Assembly: GCF_020536995.1 (NCBI RefSeq)
Contig: NC_068365.1
Span: forward strand, 38,133,140 to 38,197,139
Length of the DNA: 64,000 nt
Direction: 5' to 3'
DNA from: Dreissena polymorpha
Taxonomy: Eukaryota > Mollusca > Bivalvia > Myida > Dreissenidae
The notes beneath the pieces were generated by a model that searched no databases, was not told the origin of the DNA, and worked only from the letters and a program-made list of their open reading frames with translations. Positions 1 to 14,700 of this stretch are shown here, in pieces (position 1 is the first letter of the stretch; every line of letters starts with the position of its first letter). The position numbers and the translations under genes are program-made.

Positions 1-342
1 CTTATATGGTTTTGTAAAATATTGTTAACACTCTAGAAGTCACATTTTTGTACCAATCTTCATGAAGCTTTGTCAGAACTTTGTTCTAAGGATATATGGT
101 CTCAAAAATGGTTCTGGTCCATTGACAAACATTGCCGCCAGGGATTGGGCAGTTATCCTTGTATGACTATAGTGAAACATTATTAATAATCTAGTTAGTA
201 ATTACCAATAAACATATATGAATGAAAATAATCTGTTTCATGGCATTCATTTTTTTGTCATCTGAATTTTTATTCGGCCTACACAATAAAAACTATAATT
301 GGCAAAAACAAAATTGTGTTTCCTTCTGAAGACGATTAGATA

Positions 343-812
<470 letters not shown>

Positions 813-819
813 ACCGTTC

Positions 820-1495
820 ATGAGATAGACGACACAAAATATGGGTTTGGCGGGTGAGAGTTTTTGTAGACCGGTAACGGAAAAAGACAGGGACTTAGAA
901 AGACTGGTAATCCATGGCACGAGCCGCTAATGAGACATATACAAGGTAAGAGACGGTGAAGTGATACACGGGCTGCCAATGGAATAGGGTCAGAGACAGT
1001 GATCGACGAGTTCCTATTTAATGGGGACAGTAGTAGAAATAAGCACAGACAAAGAGGAGCTACCCATGGGATCTCCGGGAGGAGAGATGAGACAGAGACG
1101 AGCCACCCATAGGAAAAAGATAGAATTCACGCAAGACAGCAAGGAAAATATACGATCATCTGATGTTTTACCGTTAAACATTACGCAGGGTAAGGAGTTG
1201 TTTGTTGTTTGACGCGATATTGCGGTGGTTATAGTGCGTTCATTAGCTTTACGGTTAGACGTGTATACCTTTTGGAATGATTGAAATAATTTATATCTTT
1301 GAATTGTAAACATTCCTTTTGTTCGAGGTTATAATTCAAGGTTAAAGATTTTAGCCCTTAACCATTTTTTCAGAATTAACGTCATTACTTGACAGTCAAA
1401 ACAATCTTGGGAATATCTGTCTCTTAGACTGACATTTTATTTTACGATTGTTTTCATTAGAGTTTAAAAGTCATTTATATTCTACCAAATAGCAA
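820..1495. other. non-coding stretch, partly purine-rich
   Basis: Nothing recognisable as a gene. From about 840 to 1130 the + strand is rich in A and G, with loosely repeated 'gagacag' and 'gagac' words that may be a worn minisatellite. Short open frames here have no recognisable motif. After 1240 the sequence returns to the AT-rich background. Confidence 0.4.
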
Positions 1496-1786
1496 TATAA
1501 AGAAGTGAAACTCCAGCTGCTGGAGCAGTATTGAATTTTCATTAAAAACAATTAGTTGGTCCTTTATTTAAGGCAAGTGACCGATTGCCCAAACAGTTCA
1601 AAACAGCACAATACAGCACAATACAAACCAACATAAACACAAAATATGAATAAAGCTGGGGTCACCGCCTTGGAACGGTCAATGCAAAGCATTGGGGGTT
1701 TAAACCTGGTTATAGAGCGCTCAACCTCACACTTGGCCCAGCAATATTCATAATACATTTAAGTGTAAATAAAATTTAACGTCAAA
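1496..1786 (-). mobile_element. SINE-like dispersed repeat, copy 1
   Basis: About 290 bases that recur in inverted orientation at 48138-48425, with a short fragment at 43857-43885. One end carries the palindrome ctccagctgctggag, and the other runs into 'taaataaaatttaac'. Reading this copy on the minus strand, the segment before 'ccaatgc' contains ggtttaaaccccc, which resembles a polymerase III B box (GGTTCRANYCC). This suggests a tRNA-type SINE, though a MITE is possible. Copies 1 and 2 match closely over most of their length by eye. Confidence 0.6.
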
Positions 1787-1789
1787 TCA

Positions 1790-2443
1790 TTGTACCAAAT
1801 AGCAAGTCATACTTTTTAATTACTGGTTTTTAACCTACAGGATGTCACATTATGCGTACATTTCTTCAAATTCATTTTATATTGAACATTCTATAATGAT
1901 CGCATTGTAAAAGTGAGCAAGTTGTATTTAAATGACTAAATGCAACTGTTAAAACAGTTCCCTGAAAAATAAATCTGAAATTTATAATATAAAAAAAAGT
2001 GTCGTTCACTTTAAACAGGCTTTATAAATGGTACATAAATTTCTGTTCATGCACCATGCACCTACTTAAACTCACTGTATTTGGTCTTGATATCCTAACG
2101 TACTAGTATTCATCTTTGCCGCACTTTAGGATTATTATCAACATTAACGTGGCTCAAAAAAACTGTTAACGTAGTTACAATGATAACCTCAATCAGACCA
2201 GTGAGTGTCATTTGGCTGTTAACTTCGTTTCTGTTCAGTTGAATACATTCAAATCGCAACTATTTGATGTTTAATTGTATTTCTGTTCATTATATAGTTC
2301 GTGTTTAAATGACTGTTCAAATAAACATATTTAAAATGTATATTTTAATGAGTGTGTATCTGTTAAACCGAGAAACTAAATTATATATACATCCACGTGA
2401 GTTTTAGATTTGAAATTGTGTTTGCTTACAGTTAATTATAAAA
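1790..2443 (+). promoter_or_regulatory. upstream region of the TRIM-like gene
   Basis: AT-rich sequence before the first coding exon. A pyrimidine-poor but plausible splice acceptor, ttgcttacag, ends at 2430, only 13 bases before the ATG at 2444. Translation may therefore start near the beginning of the second exon, with a non-coding first exon further upstream. I see no convincing TATA box, and the true transcription start cannot be placed from sequence alone. Confidence 0.3.
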
Positions 2444-2769
2444 ATGGCTGGATTTTCGATGTCAACTCTTTCCATAGGCTCTGATGAAATTAAGGAATTT
2501 ATGTGTTTGGTCTGCACAGAGCAAGTGAATGCAGATGTTTTCTGCAAAACATGCTTGAAATATTTTTGTGGGAAATGTTTTCAGTTGCATGAAAAGTGGT
2601 ATGAAACGCATATGCATTATGGACGGAATGTTATGAAAAAATGGCCAGTTTCAAAACAGGTGAAGGAGTTTCTTTTAAAGTGTGAAGAGCACAACGACGA
2701 AGAAATTAACTTGTTATGTGATGACCACAATCAGCTGTGCTGCCAGAAGTGTGCCTACAGTAATCACAG
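2444..2769 (+). CDS. exon 1: B-box zinc fingers
   Basis: Encodes residues 1-108 and two bases of codon 109. The start has a good context (aaaaATGg). B-box 1 ligands are C21, C24, C34, C37, C42, C45, H49 and H56 or H58. B-box 2 ligands C80, H83, C92, H95, C100, C103 and H108 are present, and the final one, C111, is supplied by exon 2. The donor is cacag/gtattt at 2769/2770. Reading through the donor gives an open frame to 2869 that loses all similarity, so an intron-retained short isoform is conceivable but unsupported. Confidence 0.85.
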
Positions 2770-5700
2770 GTATTTCAAAAACACTGTTGCCCATACAAGG
2801 TTTTTTTTAATCAATAAGCTATTTCACAATTTAAATGGAATTCATAATCGTCAATTTAGTCAATGTTGAGTAATCTTACTTCAACAAGCACAACATTTGT
2901 TCCTAAATTGTATGCAAGTATGAAACACTTTGTAATTTTAAATTTGCACTTGTATTCTTATTTCTGGACACGGCTTATAAAATGAATTTTAAAAATTGCA
3001 AATATCATATTATATCATATTATTTATAAAGAAAATATTGAAAAAACATCAACAATCTTCGCTGAAATCATAATTGTCAGAGTCAGGTATTTGATGTGTA
3101 ATAAAGTATTGTTTTCCTATTCTAGGTTTGATTTTATAATGTGTATTGGGTCAACACAAACCATGCCCAGGGATGAAATACTTTTCGTATATGTATATAG
3201 TGAGCAATATTAAACATCTTATTATCTGAAAAAGCAAGGGTCATGGGTTTATATTGTGTGTGCGACACTGTATTGGGGTCTTCTTCTAAGTTTGATCACA
3301 TCATGAGTCTGGGGTAAAAATAACAATGCCCAGGCATGACATGATTTTAAGCCAATTATATAGTAAATAATGTTTAAAAGAATATCATCTGAAACCCCAA
3401 ACGTCATGGGTTTAATATTTGATGTGCGACATTGAATTTCCTCTGCTGAGTTTGTACGAATCATACCACAGGGCTAAATATTTGCCCACGTAAGGGGAAA
3501 CCGAATCACAAAACAGGTTTGTGCGTACATGTCTCAGTTTAGCATCCTAGGGCATTTAGCTATGTTATTTTTCACAACATTTAACAATTTGTTGTACTAA
3601 CATGTCAACTATAAAATATGTAATTCCTTTACATCGTATTACGCATAAGCATATAAGCCGTAAACTCTTACGTTTTTTAATTAATAATTAATTTATAAAA
3701 TGTATAGGTCTTCTCTTATTTGATATGAATGTAAGTACAATGAGGTTTCTTAGATTGATCACTGGTATTTTTAAATGTAAAGGTCAAAATATGATTAAAA
3801 TGGAACACACATGAAAGAGTAAGACATGCTTTATAAGAAATATAATAAACTAAATTTAATGAGCTTTTATTTACCACGCTTTCAAACAAAGTAGCTGACA
3901 CGAGAACTAGCCTAATATTGCATTTTTGGTCAGCCGGGTCAAGGTCAAGATGAATGTTACTAAAATCAAAATCTATAACTACTTTTCTGCTCAATAACTT
4001 GAGATTTGATGAAGTATTCGTGTTGAAATTGTGTGCTTTGGTTGTTAGATGCAGACAAAGCTTCCAAATTCAGTCAGATCAACATCTACGTAATTGTGAC
4101 TAAAGTAAAAAATTAATTCTGTCTTCATTCATTAACTTAATGTTTTTGAGGGGATTGGTATGCCCCGATTGATGGAAAATACCAGTTTCACTGTTCATCC
4201 GGCAGTCCGTTTGTCCGTCGGGACCTGAGTTTTACGGAGTTTTTTTCACGCAACGCTTTCAGATATTGAGCTGAGTTTTGGTATCTGAGTCTACCTACAT
4301 TACATCCTGATAAAGTGTGAGTTTCAATGCGTTTGATTGTTTTTTTTGCGAAGTTATAAGACTTGAACTGAGACATTTTTTCTATTATAACCGTTTTCCT
4401 GAGGGTTTTTTACGCAACCCTTTCATATATTGTGCTGATTTTTGTTATGTGAGTCTTCCTACATGAAGTCTGAGTTTCGTTGCGATCCATTGATATTTGC
4501 CGAAGTTATATGCATACTTAGAATTGTGTTCTATAATAACCGTTTTCCGACGGGTTTTTACGCAGCGCTTTCAGACATTGATCTGATTGATGTATGTGAG
4601 TCTACCAACATAACTAACAAATTAAGTGTGAGTTTTGTTACAGTCCATTGATTTTGAGAAAAGTATTGGGCCTTAGTCTCGATAAAAGCTGCTGCGCGGC
4701 TTAAAGCGCAGAAGGTATTTCGCAAACGCATGTATTGTTTCTGAAATGTTTGAGTGTTCTTAGGAGTGTACACTTATATAAAATAACCTGGTGTTGTGGC
4801 ATTGCCATGTTTCTTGTTTAAATGTTATATTTCATAAAGTTTATTTTCGTATTGACCTAGAATGCTGGCATATAGTAATAGTCACTGTTCATTTCTTTAG
4901 GGTCAGTCTGTTTAGATTTAGTTTAAGCTCTGTTGATTTAAATATATCATTTGGTTATAGATCTCAATGATCAAACAAAAATGTTTATTTTCCTCAATTC
5001 TCATTCTCCTTGGTAAACGGTCAAGGTTAAAGGTAAGTATTTCAGTTTTCACTTTTGAACTGGTCCATTTAGTGGTCTATTTGTTTTAGATATCATAATG
5101 CCTTTGTGACAAGCATTTACTTGTTAGGCATGCGTCACGCTCTGCGATAAATCGTTGTTCATTGTTGTGTATTGGTCAATTAACAATTATTAGGAGTTCA
5201 TATTCATTGGAGTTAATTATTGTCTACGATGGTGTTAGCCTGTGTCCTTAATAACCATTCTTTAGAACAACAGAGTATTGAAAAATAAATTTCAATTTAA
5301 AAAGTACATTATTTATTGTATTTTCTTATGCTCAGGTACGGGAGTAGTAATAAGATAACAAACTGCATGGGTACATGTCTTTAACAAAATAATATCTTTA
5401 CATGACCTTTATTTGTGTAATATAATCATGAATGTGTTTTGCGTCTAGGAATTCATAACGATTTAAAATAATATATTTAATGCGCAAATAGATCTTGAAT
5501 AGCAATTGTACTTGCTTTGCTGCCAACGAACCATTTTTCGGCGAATAATGAGCTGAAAATTTAAATATATTTTCAACCAATTTCATCAAAAGTTGTAATT
5601 TTACTTCTGTTGCGTAGTTTTTAATTCAATTGCAAAAGATAATTTGCATATTACCAGTTAAAAAAAACATTGACTCTAATAGTGTAACCGAATGAAATTT

Positions 5701-8700
5701 CAATATCACATATGAATAAACAATAGGCCAATAACTTGGAACTGAAGATCCTCCTGTCAAACATTGAACAATTGCGTATTTTTTTTTCACGAATCGATCA
5801 TGTGACAACACCAAAAGGAAATAATCATAATAGGATATTTTTATACAAAAAAATTTGGAGATAGTCAACCAGGTTGAAAGCCATAAGCCGCTCAACACAA
5901 GCTAGAGTGTTCACACTGAGATTTAAAAACAAAGGAAGTCTTCTAAGAAGCGGGGTTATTTGGCTTTACATCTGTCCTTTGATCCATTTGTCGTTTGGCC
6001 CATAGACCAATCTTGTTCACACGATATCTATACAATAAAGGTACACATGCCATAGGTAAAAAGTTCATTGGTTAAAAGGCAAGAGGAAAACAAGTCAGAG
6101 GAAAACAATGCCAGAGGTAAAGTGGTAAAAATGCCCTATGAAAAATACAATAGGTAAAGTGCCAGATGGTATATAGCTAAATACATGTATCTAAAATCTT
6201 GTTCACAACATATAACAATTTGCTGTACTAGAATATTAACCGTAAAACACGATTTTTGTGTTTAATATATTATGAAAACACTGCGAGTCATGATCAATGT
6301 ACCTATGAAGTTTCATGATCCTAGGCCTAAGCCTTGAGTTATCATCCGGAAACCATTTTACTATTTCGGGTAACCGTGACCTTGACCTTTGACCTAGTGA
6401 CCTGAAAATCAATAGGGGTCATATGCCAGTCATGATCAATGTACCTATGAAGTTCCATGATCCTAGGCCTAAGCGTTTTTGAGTTATCATCCGAAAACCA
6501 TATGATGGACGGACATACGGCATACGGACGGACGGACATACCGACATGAGCAAAACAATATACCCCCTCTTCTTCGAAGGGGGCATAAAAAGCGTGCAAT
6601 GTGTATGGGTTTAAATGTACTCAAGCATGTAATTTTCTCTTTCTATCCCTTGTCCCACTGGACGCTTAAAATTGGAAAGGTGTGAGATTTTTTAAATAAA
6701 GGGGCATAATTTGAACAAACTTGGTAGAGAACTGTAAGATGTCACTACATACCAAATTTGGTAGCCCTAGGCCCAATGGTTATTGACAGGAAGATTTTTA
6801 AAGTGTGCACAAAAGAGGCTTTATATAAGCATATGTTCAGTTGTGTGACCCCCTGGGCAGGGTCAAATTTGAGCCCAGGGGAATAATTTGAACAAATTTG
6901 GTAGATTGACTATTAGATGTCACTACATACCAAATTTAATAGCCCTAGGATCTATAATTATGAACAAGAAGATTTTTAAATTTGCAAAAAATAGGTCTTA
7001 TTTAAGCATATGTTCATTTTTGTGACCCCCGGGGCAGGGTCAAATTTGACCCCAGGGGCATAATTTGAAATAACTTGGTAGAGAACTTTAAGATATTAAT
7101 ACATACCAAATTTGGTAGAAATAGGCCCAATGGTTATGGACAAGTAGATTTTTAAAGTTTGCACAAAATAGGCCCAATATAAGCATATGTTCAATTTGTG
7201 ACCGTGGGGAACGGTCAAATTTGATCCAAGGGGCTTAATTTGAACAAACTTGGGAGAGGACTATTAGATGTCATTACATAACAAATTTGGTAGCACTAGG
7301 CCATACGGTTATGGACAAATATTTTTAAGGTTTGCACAAAATAGGCCTTATTTAAGCGTATGTTCATTTTTGTGACCCCATAGGCAGAGTCAAATTTGAC
7401 CTCAGGGGCATAATTTGAACAATCTAAGTAGAGAACTATTAGATGTCACTATATACCAAATTTGGTAGCCCTAGGCCCTACGGTTATGGACAGGAAGGTT
7501 TTTAAAGTTTGCACAAAAAAGGCTTTATATAAGCATATGTTCATTTTTGTGACCCCTGGGGCAGGGTCAAATTTAACCCCAGGGGCATAATTTGAACATA
7601 TTTGGTAGAGGACTATTATATGCCACTACATACTAAATTTGGTAGCCCTATGTCATACGGTTATGGACAAGAAGGTTTTTTAAGTTTGCACAAAATAGGC
7701 CTTATTTAAGCGTGTGTTCATTTTTGTGACCCCCGGGACAGGATCAAATTTGACCCCAGTGGCATAATTTGAACAAACTAAGTAGAGAACTTTTAGATGT
7801 CACTATATACCGAATTTGGTAGCCCTAGGCCATACGGTTATGGACAAGTAGATTTTTAAAGTTTGCACTAAATAGGCTTTATATAAGCATATGTTCAATT
7901 TATTGACCCCCGGGGCAGGGTCAAATTTGATCCCAGGGGCATAATTTGAACAAATTTGAAAGAGGTTCACCCCAGGAACATTTGTGAGAAGTTTTATTGG
8001 AATTGGACTTGTTGTTTAGGAGGACAAAATGTTTTAAGAAAAAGTTAACGCACGGACGTACGCACGCACAAACGACGGACACAGGACCTTGACATAAGCC
8101 CCGCTGGCCTCTGGCCAGTGGAGCTAAAAAACACTTGATTAATGTTCGAAATAAAATCATTTGATTAATGACAATACTATTATTTTAGCCAGGTCACAGG
8201 GAAACGGCAGTCCAATCAGTATCCAATTAAACTATTTGTTATTGTAAGAAAACCGCTTTTAAGCAAACAGCTTTCAAGCGACTGCATGCTGATCTGGATC
8301 CAAACTGGCCACAATCGCCTTAATGTCTCTTTTAGTATGACACAGTTCATCTGACTTAAATATGATATTTAATACAGTCGATTGTTGTATAACTGATAGC
8401 TAAGGACTTCGAGTCTCATTTCAACGTAAACCCCCTTGCATTCAGTAATTAAACCTTTAAACCTCGAAAACAAATGTCTTTCCTATTGAAACATGCCAGC
8501 GGTTTTAAAATTCCGACAAATATTTTTTGTTTACAGCGCAAAATTCCGGGTAAACTGATTTAGCAATTACCGGATGGCTTAGGTTTTTATCGGATTACAT
8601 GTGTATCGTGTTATTTCTTGAAATTTTACCCAGCATTTGTAAAACATATTGCAAGATATGTACATTTCCAGAAAAGGAACTTCATTTCAGCGTTTAATAA

Positions 8701-11700
8701 GGCCGAGTCCATGGAAATTGCTGCACAATTGAAGAAGTAATAGCTGTATAAAGCTATGCACCCTATGTTCGGGTCGTTTTGAGTTGAATACCTTGTTATA
8801 TATATATAGATTTGATAGTGAAAACTATGTTTTCAGAGAAATCAATTTTTCGTTATAATTTTAATATTTTTCATTCAAAATGATGTTTTTACTAATAAAT
8901 ATCATAGCCACGCGCCAACCCACATGTGTATTGGACAACTTCATTTTCAATTGAGTTTTCATTTAGTTTGAGACAATCCCCACATTCCCGAATATGTGTC
9001 GCCACATGTCCGTTATTCACTAAATCACGAGTTGCAGCTCTCATGCTTATTTTATATAGTACGCATCAAGATGGTTTCTGAGCATTCTTACTGTTAGAAA
9101 GACACATTATACTACAATATTACATCAATGAACATAATGTTTACCAAACAAAATCTGCACAATTCAGGAAATCATAGGTCTTCACATTTCCTTTCGTCAC
9201 AAAAATGGTGCGTACATAAAGTGACCTTGATTTGCTTCGAAAAAATATTGTAAGTTAAACATTGACACACGTCAACTAAAACATGAATCGACTGAACAAT
9301 GATAGGCATTTTGTATTCAATTAATAGAACACTATAAATCTTTGCATAAATAAAAGTATTTTGCAAAAAACTTTTAACATATCCGTTACTCACTAAAATC
9401 CGCTATACACCAATCGACTGTACTAAAATAGAACGAAGAAACAATACAAACCCGTAATATGAGTAAAGACTTACTCACTTAGTAATCAATGTTTTCAGGA
9501 CATCTTGGTGATCTGCAAATCCCATGTGATATGTTGATATCGGGTATTATAGTCATTGAATAAGTCGCAAAATGCTCGAATACAATTTACAAAGCAAAAT
9601 GTGACTTAAATTGATAACTTAAAATACCAGTTTTGCCGTGTCAGCTGTGAAGATCCATAAAGTCCTACATTCACATCGAATGTACCCTTCGAATTCAATC
9701 CATTGTTGACATTAGCGAGATTTAGTTAATAAATAACTCATATATCCTAAACAGTTTTTAAATAGCCAAACAAGCCGATGTATGCTGTAAGAAAGTTTTG
9801 ACACGAGTGTAAACATTCATGGGCGCCGCCATTGTTGTATGACCGAGAGGGGTGTGTAGAAATATCCCCGTAATTACCGAAATCTCCCGAGACACTTGAA
9901 GGTCTTTACAGCGGGGATTTCGGTACCTGATCGTGCTTGTGAAAATATGCACTATGAATTCATACTGAGAATCCCAATAATAATGTTTATATTTTAGTTT
10001 TTCACGATCAAACTTGGATAAAAACAATGTTTCATCAGTGATTTCAGTGTATTTTGCAATATTCTATATTAATATCCGCAGTATTTTGAGAAATAATCAA
10101 TATTATGGGGGATTTCTGTGGATTTCTGTGGATTTCGGGGGATTTCGGTATTTCTACGACCCGAGCATTATCTCAATCGGACCGGCACGGTCTTTTACAT
10201 AGGTCGCCATTGTGAAGATTTTTTGATGGTATCATACCTTAGACGATGCTGAAACAGCATCGTCAAAAAACAACAGACAATTATGTAAAAAAGATTAGTT
10301 TAGTACTTTAAGTATGTGCAATATAGTATTTAAAGTATGAATGCATTCTTCACACATGCAAATTCTAGTGATACAAGTTTGAAAGCATTTACTTAAGGCG
10401 CCATACCTTTTTATTTTTATTTTTATTTTTTAATTGCTATGACTATGTTCATTACTTAAGTTATTTATTAACGTCATGTTGTATGTGCTCGTTTTTTACC
10501 GTGATTTTCCTACAATAATGTCAACCAATTCAAGTATAATAAATGCTCAGTTTAAATCTGTGATGAATTATTAAGCAATAACTCATGTCTCTCTATGTCA
10601 AGCCAACATCAACAAGGACCACAATGGGAATCAAAGTACTGACAGTACTGGTGTGACGATGCTTTTAAGGAGGATTGATATATAGAGAATATATGGTTGG
10701 TGACTTTGATATCATGTGATATAAGACGAGTCTGATATGGCGTTGAAAAAGGCGAGGCTTGCCGAGCGTCACCAATACCGCCATAACAGACCATAGACGA
10801 GGCACAGGACTCCCCTGAACCGGAGATGATCCAATTCCGGATCCTCCCATTGCTCGCGACCAAAGGCAGGTGGAAGATGTTGGTGTGTCACATGCCACCG
10901 AACCGCACGTGCCTTGAAATCGCACACAGGGCAATACCGAACCTGCCTCCTCCACTCGCCTTCCTCATCCTGGTAAGACCGAGACCTGCCCCTGGTCTCT
11001 ACCCCTACTACACCCTCTGCACGCATGGAGCGGCTCTCACTCCGACCCACGCGTACAGACCTCTCGATTTCCTCTCCAGGCATTCTATTCTCGATCTCCT
11101 GCGCTAGCTCAAGACTGGCCTCTAAAGAAGCTTCAACCTCCATCTCTTCCGAGTCAGAGATGACGATCACCTCTCCCTTAGAGCCAGCCCCGACCACGGG
11201 TATCACCCTTTCGATCTTCATCTCCACCGGCACTGCTGGTTGCCCAGAAAGCGTCACCAATACCGGATTAGAGACAACGATCTCTCCTAGGGGTTCAACC
11301 TTTAACCCACCCGACCCAGGCATCTCTGGCAACACAATGCAGCTCAAAGGCGCCGGGTTGGGATTAGTTACCTCGACCTGAGGTTCTGACTTAAACCTGA
11401 CTCTCATCGAGCCCGACCACACTGGCAGCGCAGGGAAATCCTGCGCTGTCGGAATCGGGGTGGGCACTGGCCGCAATCCGGGCGGTTTAGACCTACTCCG
11501 GTACCGTCTCGAGATCAGGGAAGCTCCTTGGATTCCCCTTTGCTTCTGAGGACCGGCCAAAACCCTCTGGATAAATGCGTCACTGAGGATTTGATAACCA
11601 TACTTCCTCACCTCGGCTATGAAGCCATGTTTGGCTTTCTTTCTGGCCATACTTACCTGTCCTTGCACCGCCCTTTCCACCCTACTGTGGTCTTAGGGCA

Positions 11701-14700
11701 ACATAGTACCAAGCTCGATGACCAGGTCACGCCCAGATACCCAGAGCGTTCCCCGGTCATTAGCCTCCTCCACCTCTCGAAATACATCTCGGCCATCAAC
11801 ACGGCCGACCACTCTAGACATCCTGCAAGTAAAAAGAGAGATTACTTGCAACTATCATGACTCTTGAAAACCGACTAGGTCTCTTCCAACCCCTAGAACC
11901 TAATCCTTTCTACAAGCAGGACATGCATAGATATCAATTTCCTCACCCTCTTCCTCAGTGACTCCCACGCACATTCCGTGAAACCATTCCTCGCAAATAT
12001 CACAGGCAATCATGAATGAGCCATCGTCGACTCCCCTACACATACAATAAAGAGGCTTATCTTGCACCTCTTCCATAAGAGTACAGCTCTCTCGCTCTCG
12101 AACCACCCACGCAGGAGGGTTATCTTACTTACAAGTTTTCAACCGGTCATGGTTGACATTGACCTTCTTTCCCCGTACACGGACTTGATATAGGAAATCT
12201 GTGAATTTCCTCACAATCATTCCCGGCCCAGTCCATTGTGGCAGCAACTTCTTAGCCTTGCCCTTTTTTCCTGCTATGTTTAGCACATATACCAGATCGC
12301 CTACTCGATAGGCTTTCTGGTATAACCGCACATCGTGGTCTCGCTTCATGTGAGCCTGATACCCACCCAAACACTTTCGAGCAGTGTCATGGGCCGTTAC
12401 CATACTCTGTTCTAGATTCTGGACGTATTCCATGACAGGTTGTGCCTCATGAGGCGGCAATGGATAAACTAGCTCGGCAGGGGCATACACCTCTCTTCCT
12501 AACATCATACGGTTAGCGGTGAAGCCAGTACCTCTACACACACCGCTGAACGCATAGCCGCCGCTATCTGCTGCATGTTTTCATCCCAAGTATTTTGTCG
12601 GGAGCCTATATAGCAGCGAACGGCATCCATAAGTGTGCGGTTGTACCGTTCGACCTGACCATTAGTGCTAGGTCGATAAGCCGTTGTACGTGTCTTATTA
12701 ATGTGCAACAATTTACACACTTGCGTGAACAACAGGCTTTCGAAGTTAGTGCCCCTATCTGTCATGATTTCCATGGGTATTCCATACCTGCAGAACACTT
12801 GGTTTACCATTGCCTTTGCAGTTACCTCAGCTGTCTGCGAAGGCAATGGGATGCATTCAACCCATTTAGTAAACTGATCTACAACCATCATCACATAACG
12901 ATTGCCTCTCTGCGTTAGTGGCAATGGGCCTAGGAAATCTATGTGAATCCTTTCCATTGGAAGACCAGAATGGAACGTAACCAGTTCGCCCTTAGACTTG
13001 CGGTTAGGCTTTTTACATATAGAACAACGGGGGCAACTGGATACATATTTAATAATATCCTGGGACATGCGATGCCAAAAGTATTTGGCCTTTACCCTTT
13101 CAATTGTGCGTTGTTCACCTTGGTGTCCTGACATAGGGATGTCATGGTTCAAAACCATTATCTCCTGGCGTAATACCCTGGGCACTAGTAATTGCCGAAG
13201 ATCTGTCTTTGGATCCAGGCGCCAAAGCAGATCAGCTTCCAATGTAAAACTTTGGCGATTTACCCAATAAAACTTGGAAGCTCTATTTGCCAGGAACAGT
13301 TCCCCCTCAGGAGGTGCATCAACCACTTCCGGATAAACCGGAAGTCTTCCTCTGAACACTGCTGTTCTTGAACTAGAATGTCCCGGTCTTGGACTCGAAC
13401 AGCTCTATCCGTGTTCCCTAGACCCGGGGTGTCGTCATTTTTAACCACTTGAATGGTTACCTTCGCTAGTGGAATAACAGTATCTACCTCGCGGATAAAT
13501 CCACCCCACTGTTCCTCTGCCCTGGTACATTTGGGACACCCGCCACATGGCAGAGCATCTAAGGGTAGACCATGCTCATAATGGTCTCCCTCATCAACAG
13601 TCAATCGCGACAATGCATCCGCGTTTGCATGTTTCTTGCCAGCACGATGGACAATCTCCATATCGTACTGGCTCAACTCTTCCATCCACCTAGCTATCTG
13701 CCCTTGTGGCTCCTTGAAATTCAATAACCACGTAAGACTACTGTGGTCAGTACGAACCAAGAAACGTTTGCCTAACAAGTAGTGGCGAAACTGACGCGTA
13801 AACCTCACTACCGCTAGCAATTCTTTTCGCGTGGTACAATAACGCCGTTGTTCCTTGGTCAGGGCGTAAGACCATAACAGACAACCCTAGACACATCTTC
13901 CTGGATTTGACTGAGAACCCCACCAATCGCTTTATCAGAAGCATCGGTGTCTAGAACAAAAGAATCTTTCCTGTTAGGAAGTCCTAAGATTGGGGCGGAC
14001 ACCAGGGCTTCCTTTAGATCAAGGAAAGCCGCATCTTGGTCCTCCCCCCACTGGAAGTCTTTAACTACTTCATACAGTGCTCTAGATCTACCGGCATAGT
14101 TCGGTATGAACATACGGTGGTAATTTACCAGCCCAAGGAATCGCTCTACATTCTTAGAACTGTTCGGCACTGGCCAGTCAACCACCACCCTTGGGTCATT
14201 TGGGGACAATCCCAGACCCTCAGGACCTACAGTACGGCCCAAAAACTGCAAGGTATGCTGGAACAGCACACACTTCTTGGGTTTTAACTTCAACTGGTAT
14301 TGTCGCAACCTGACAAATACCCCTCTTAGTGTCTGAATATGTTCTGCGAAGGTTTTGTTCACAGCAAGGATATCATCCAGGAAAGCTAGAACACTATTCC
14401 AGTTCATACCCTGCAATACCAGGCCAACAACCCGAGAGAATGTCGCAGGTGCGTTGCATAGGCCAAAAGCCATACGGACAAACTGGAACAGCCCATACTT
14501 AGTAGTGAAAGCGGTTTTCTTCCTGTCCGACTCCTTGATCTTGATCTGCCAGTATCCAGAGTTAGCATCAAGCTTTGAGAACCACTTCTGGCCAGCCAAC
14601 ATATCTATACAGTCCTCAATCAACGGCAAAGGATACACATCCTTCACCGTGACGGTGTTCAATCCCCTATAATCCACGCACCACCTCACCGATCCATCTC

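Noticed and set aside
2444-2769. RING finger at the N terminus of the TRIM-like protein
   Set aside because: The first cysteine cluster fits B-box 1 spacing (C-x2-C-x9-C-x2-C-x4-C-x2-C-x3-H), not a RING.
2770-2869. Coding extension of exon 1 to the stop at 2869
   Set aside because: B-box similarity stops exactly at a GT donor, and splicing to 39156 restores the missing zinc ligand.
10200-10700. A 3' LTR for the large Gypsy fossil
   Set aside because: No stretch matched the sequence beside the primer-binding site, so no LTR is annotated.
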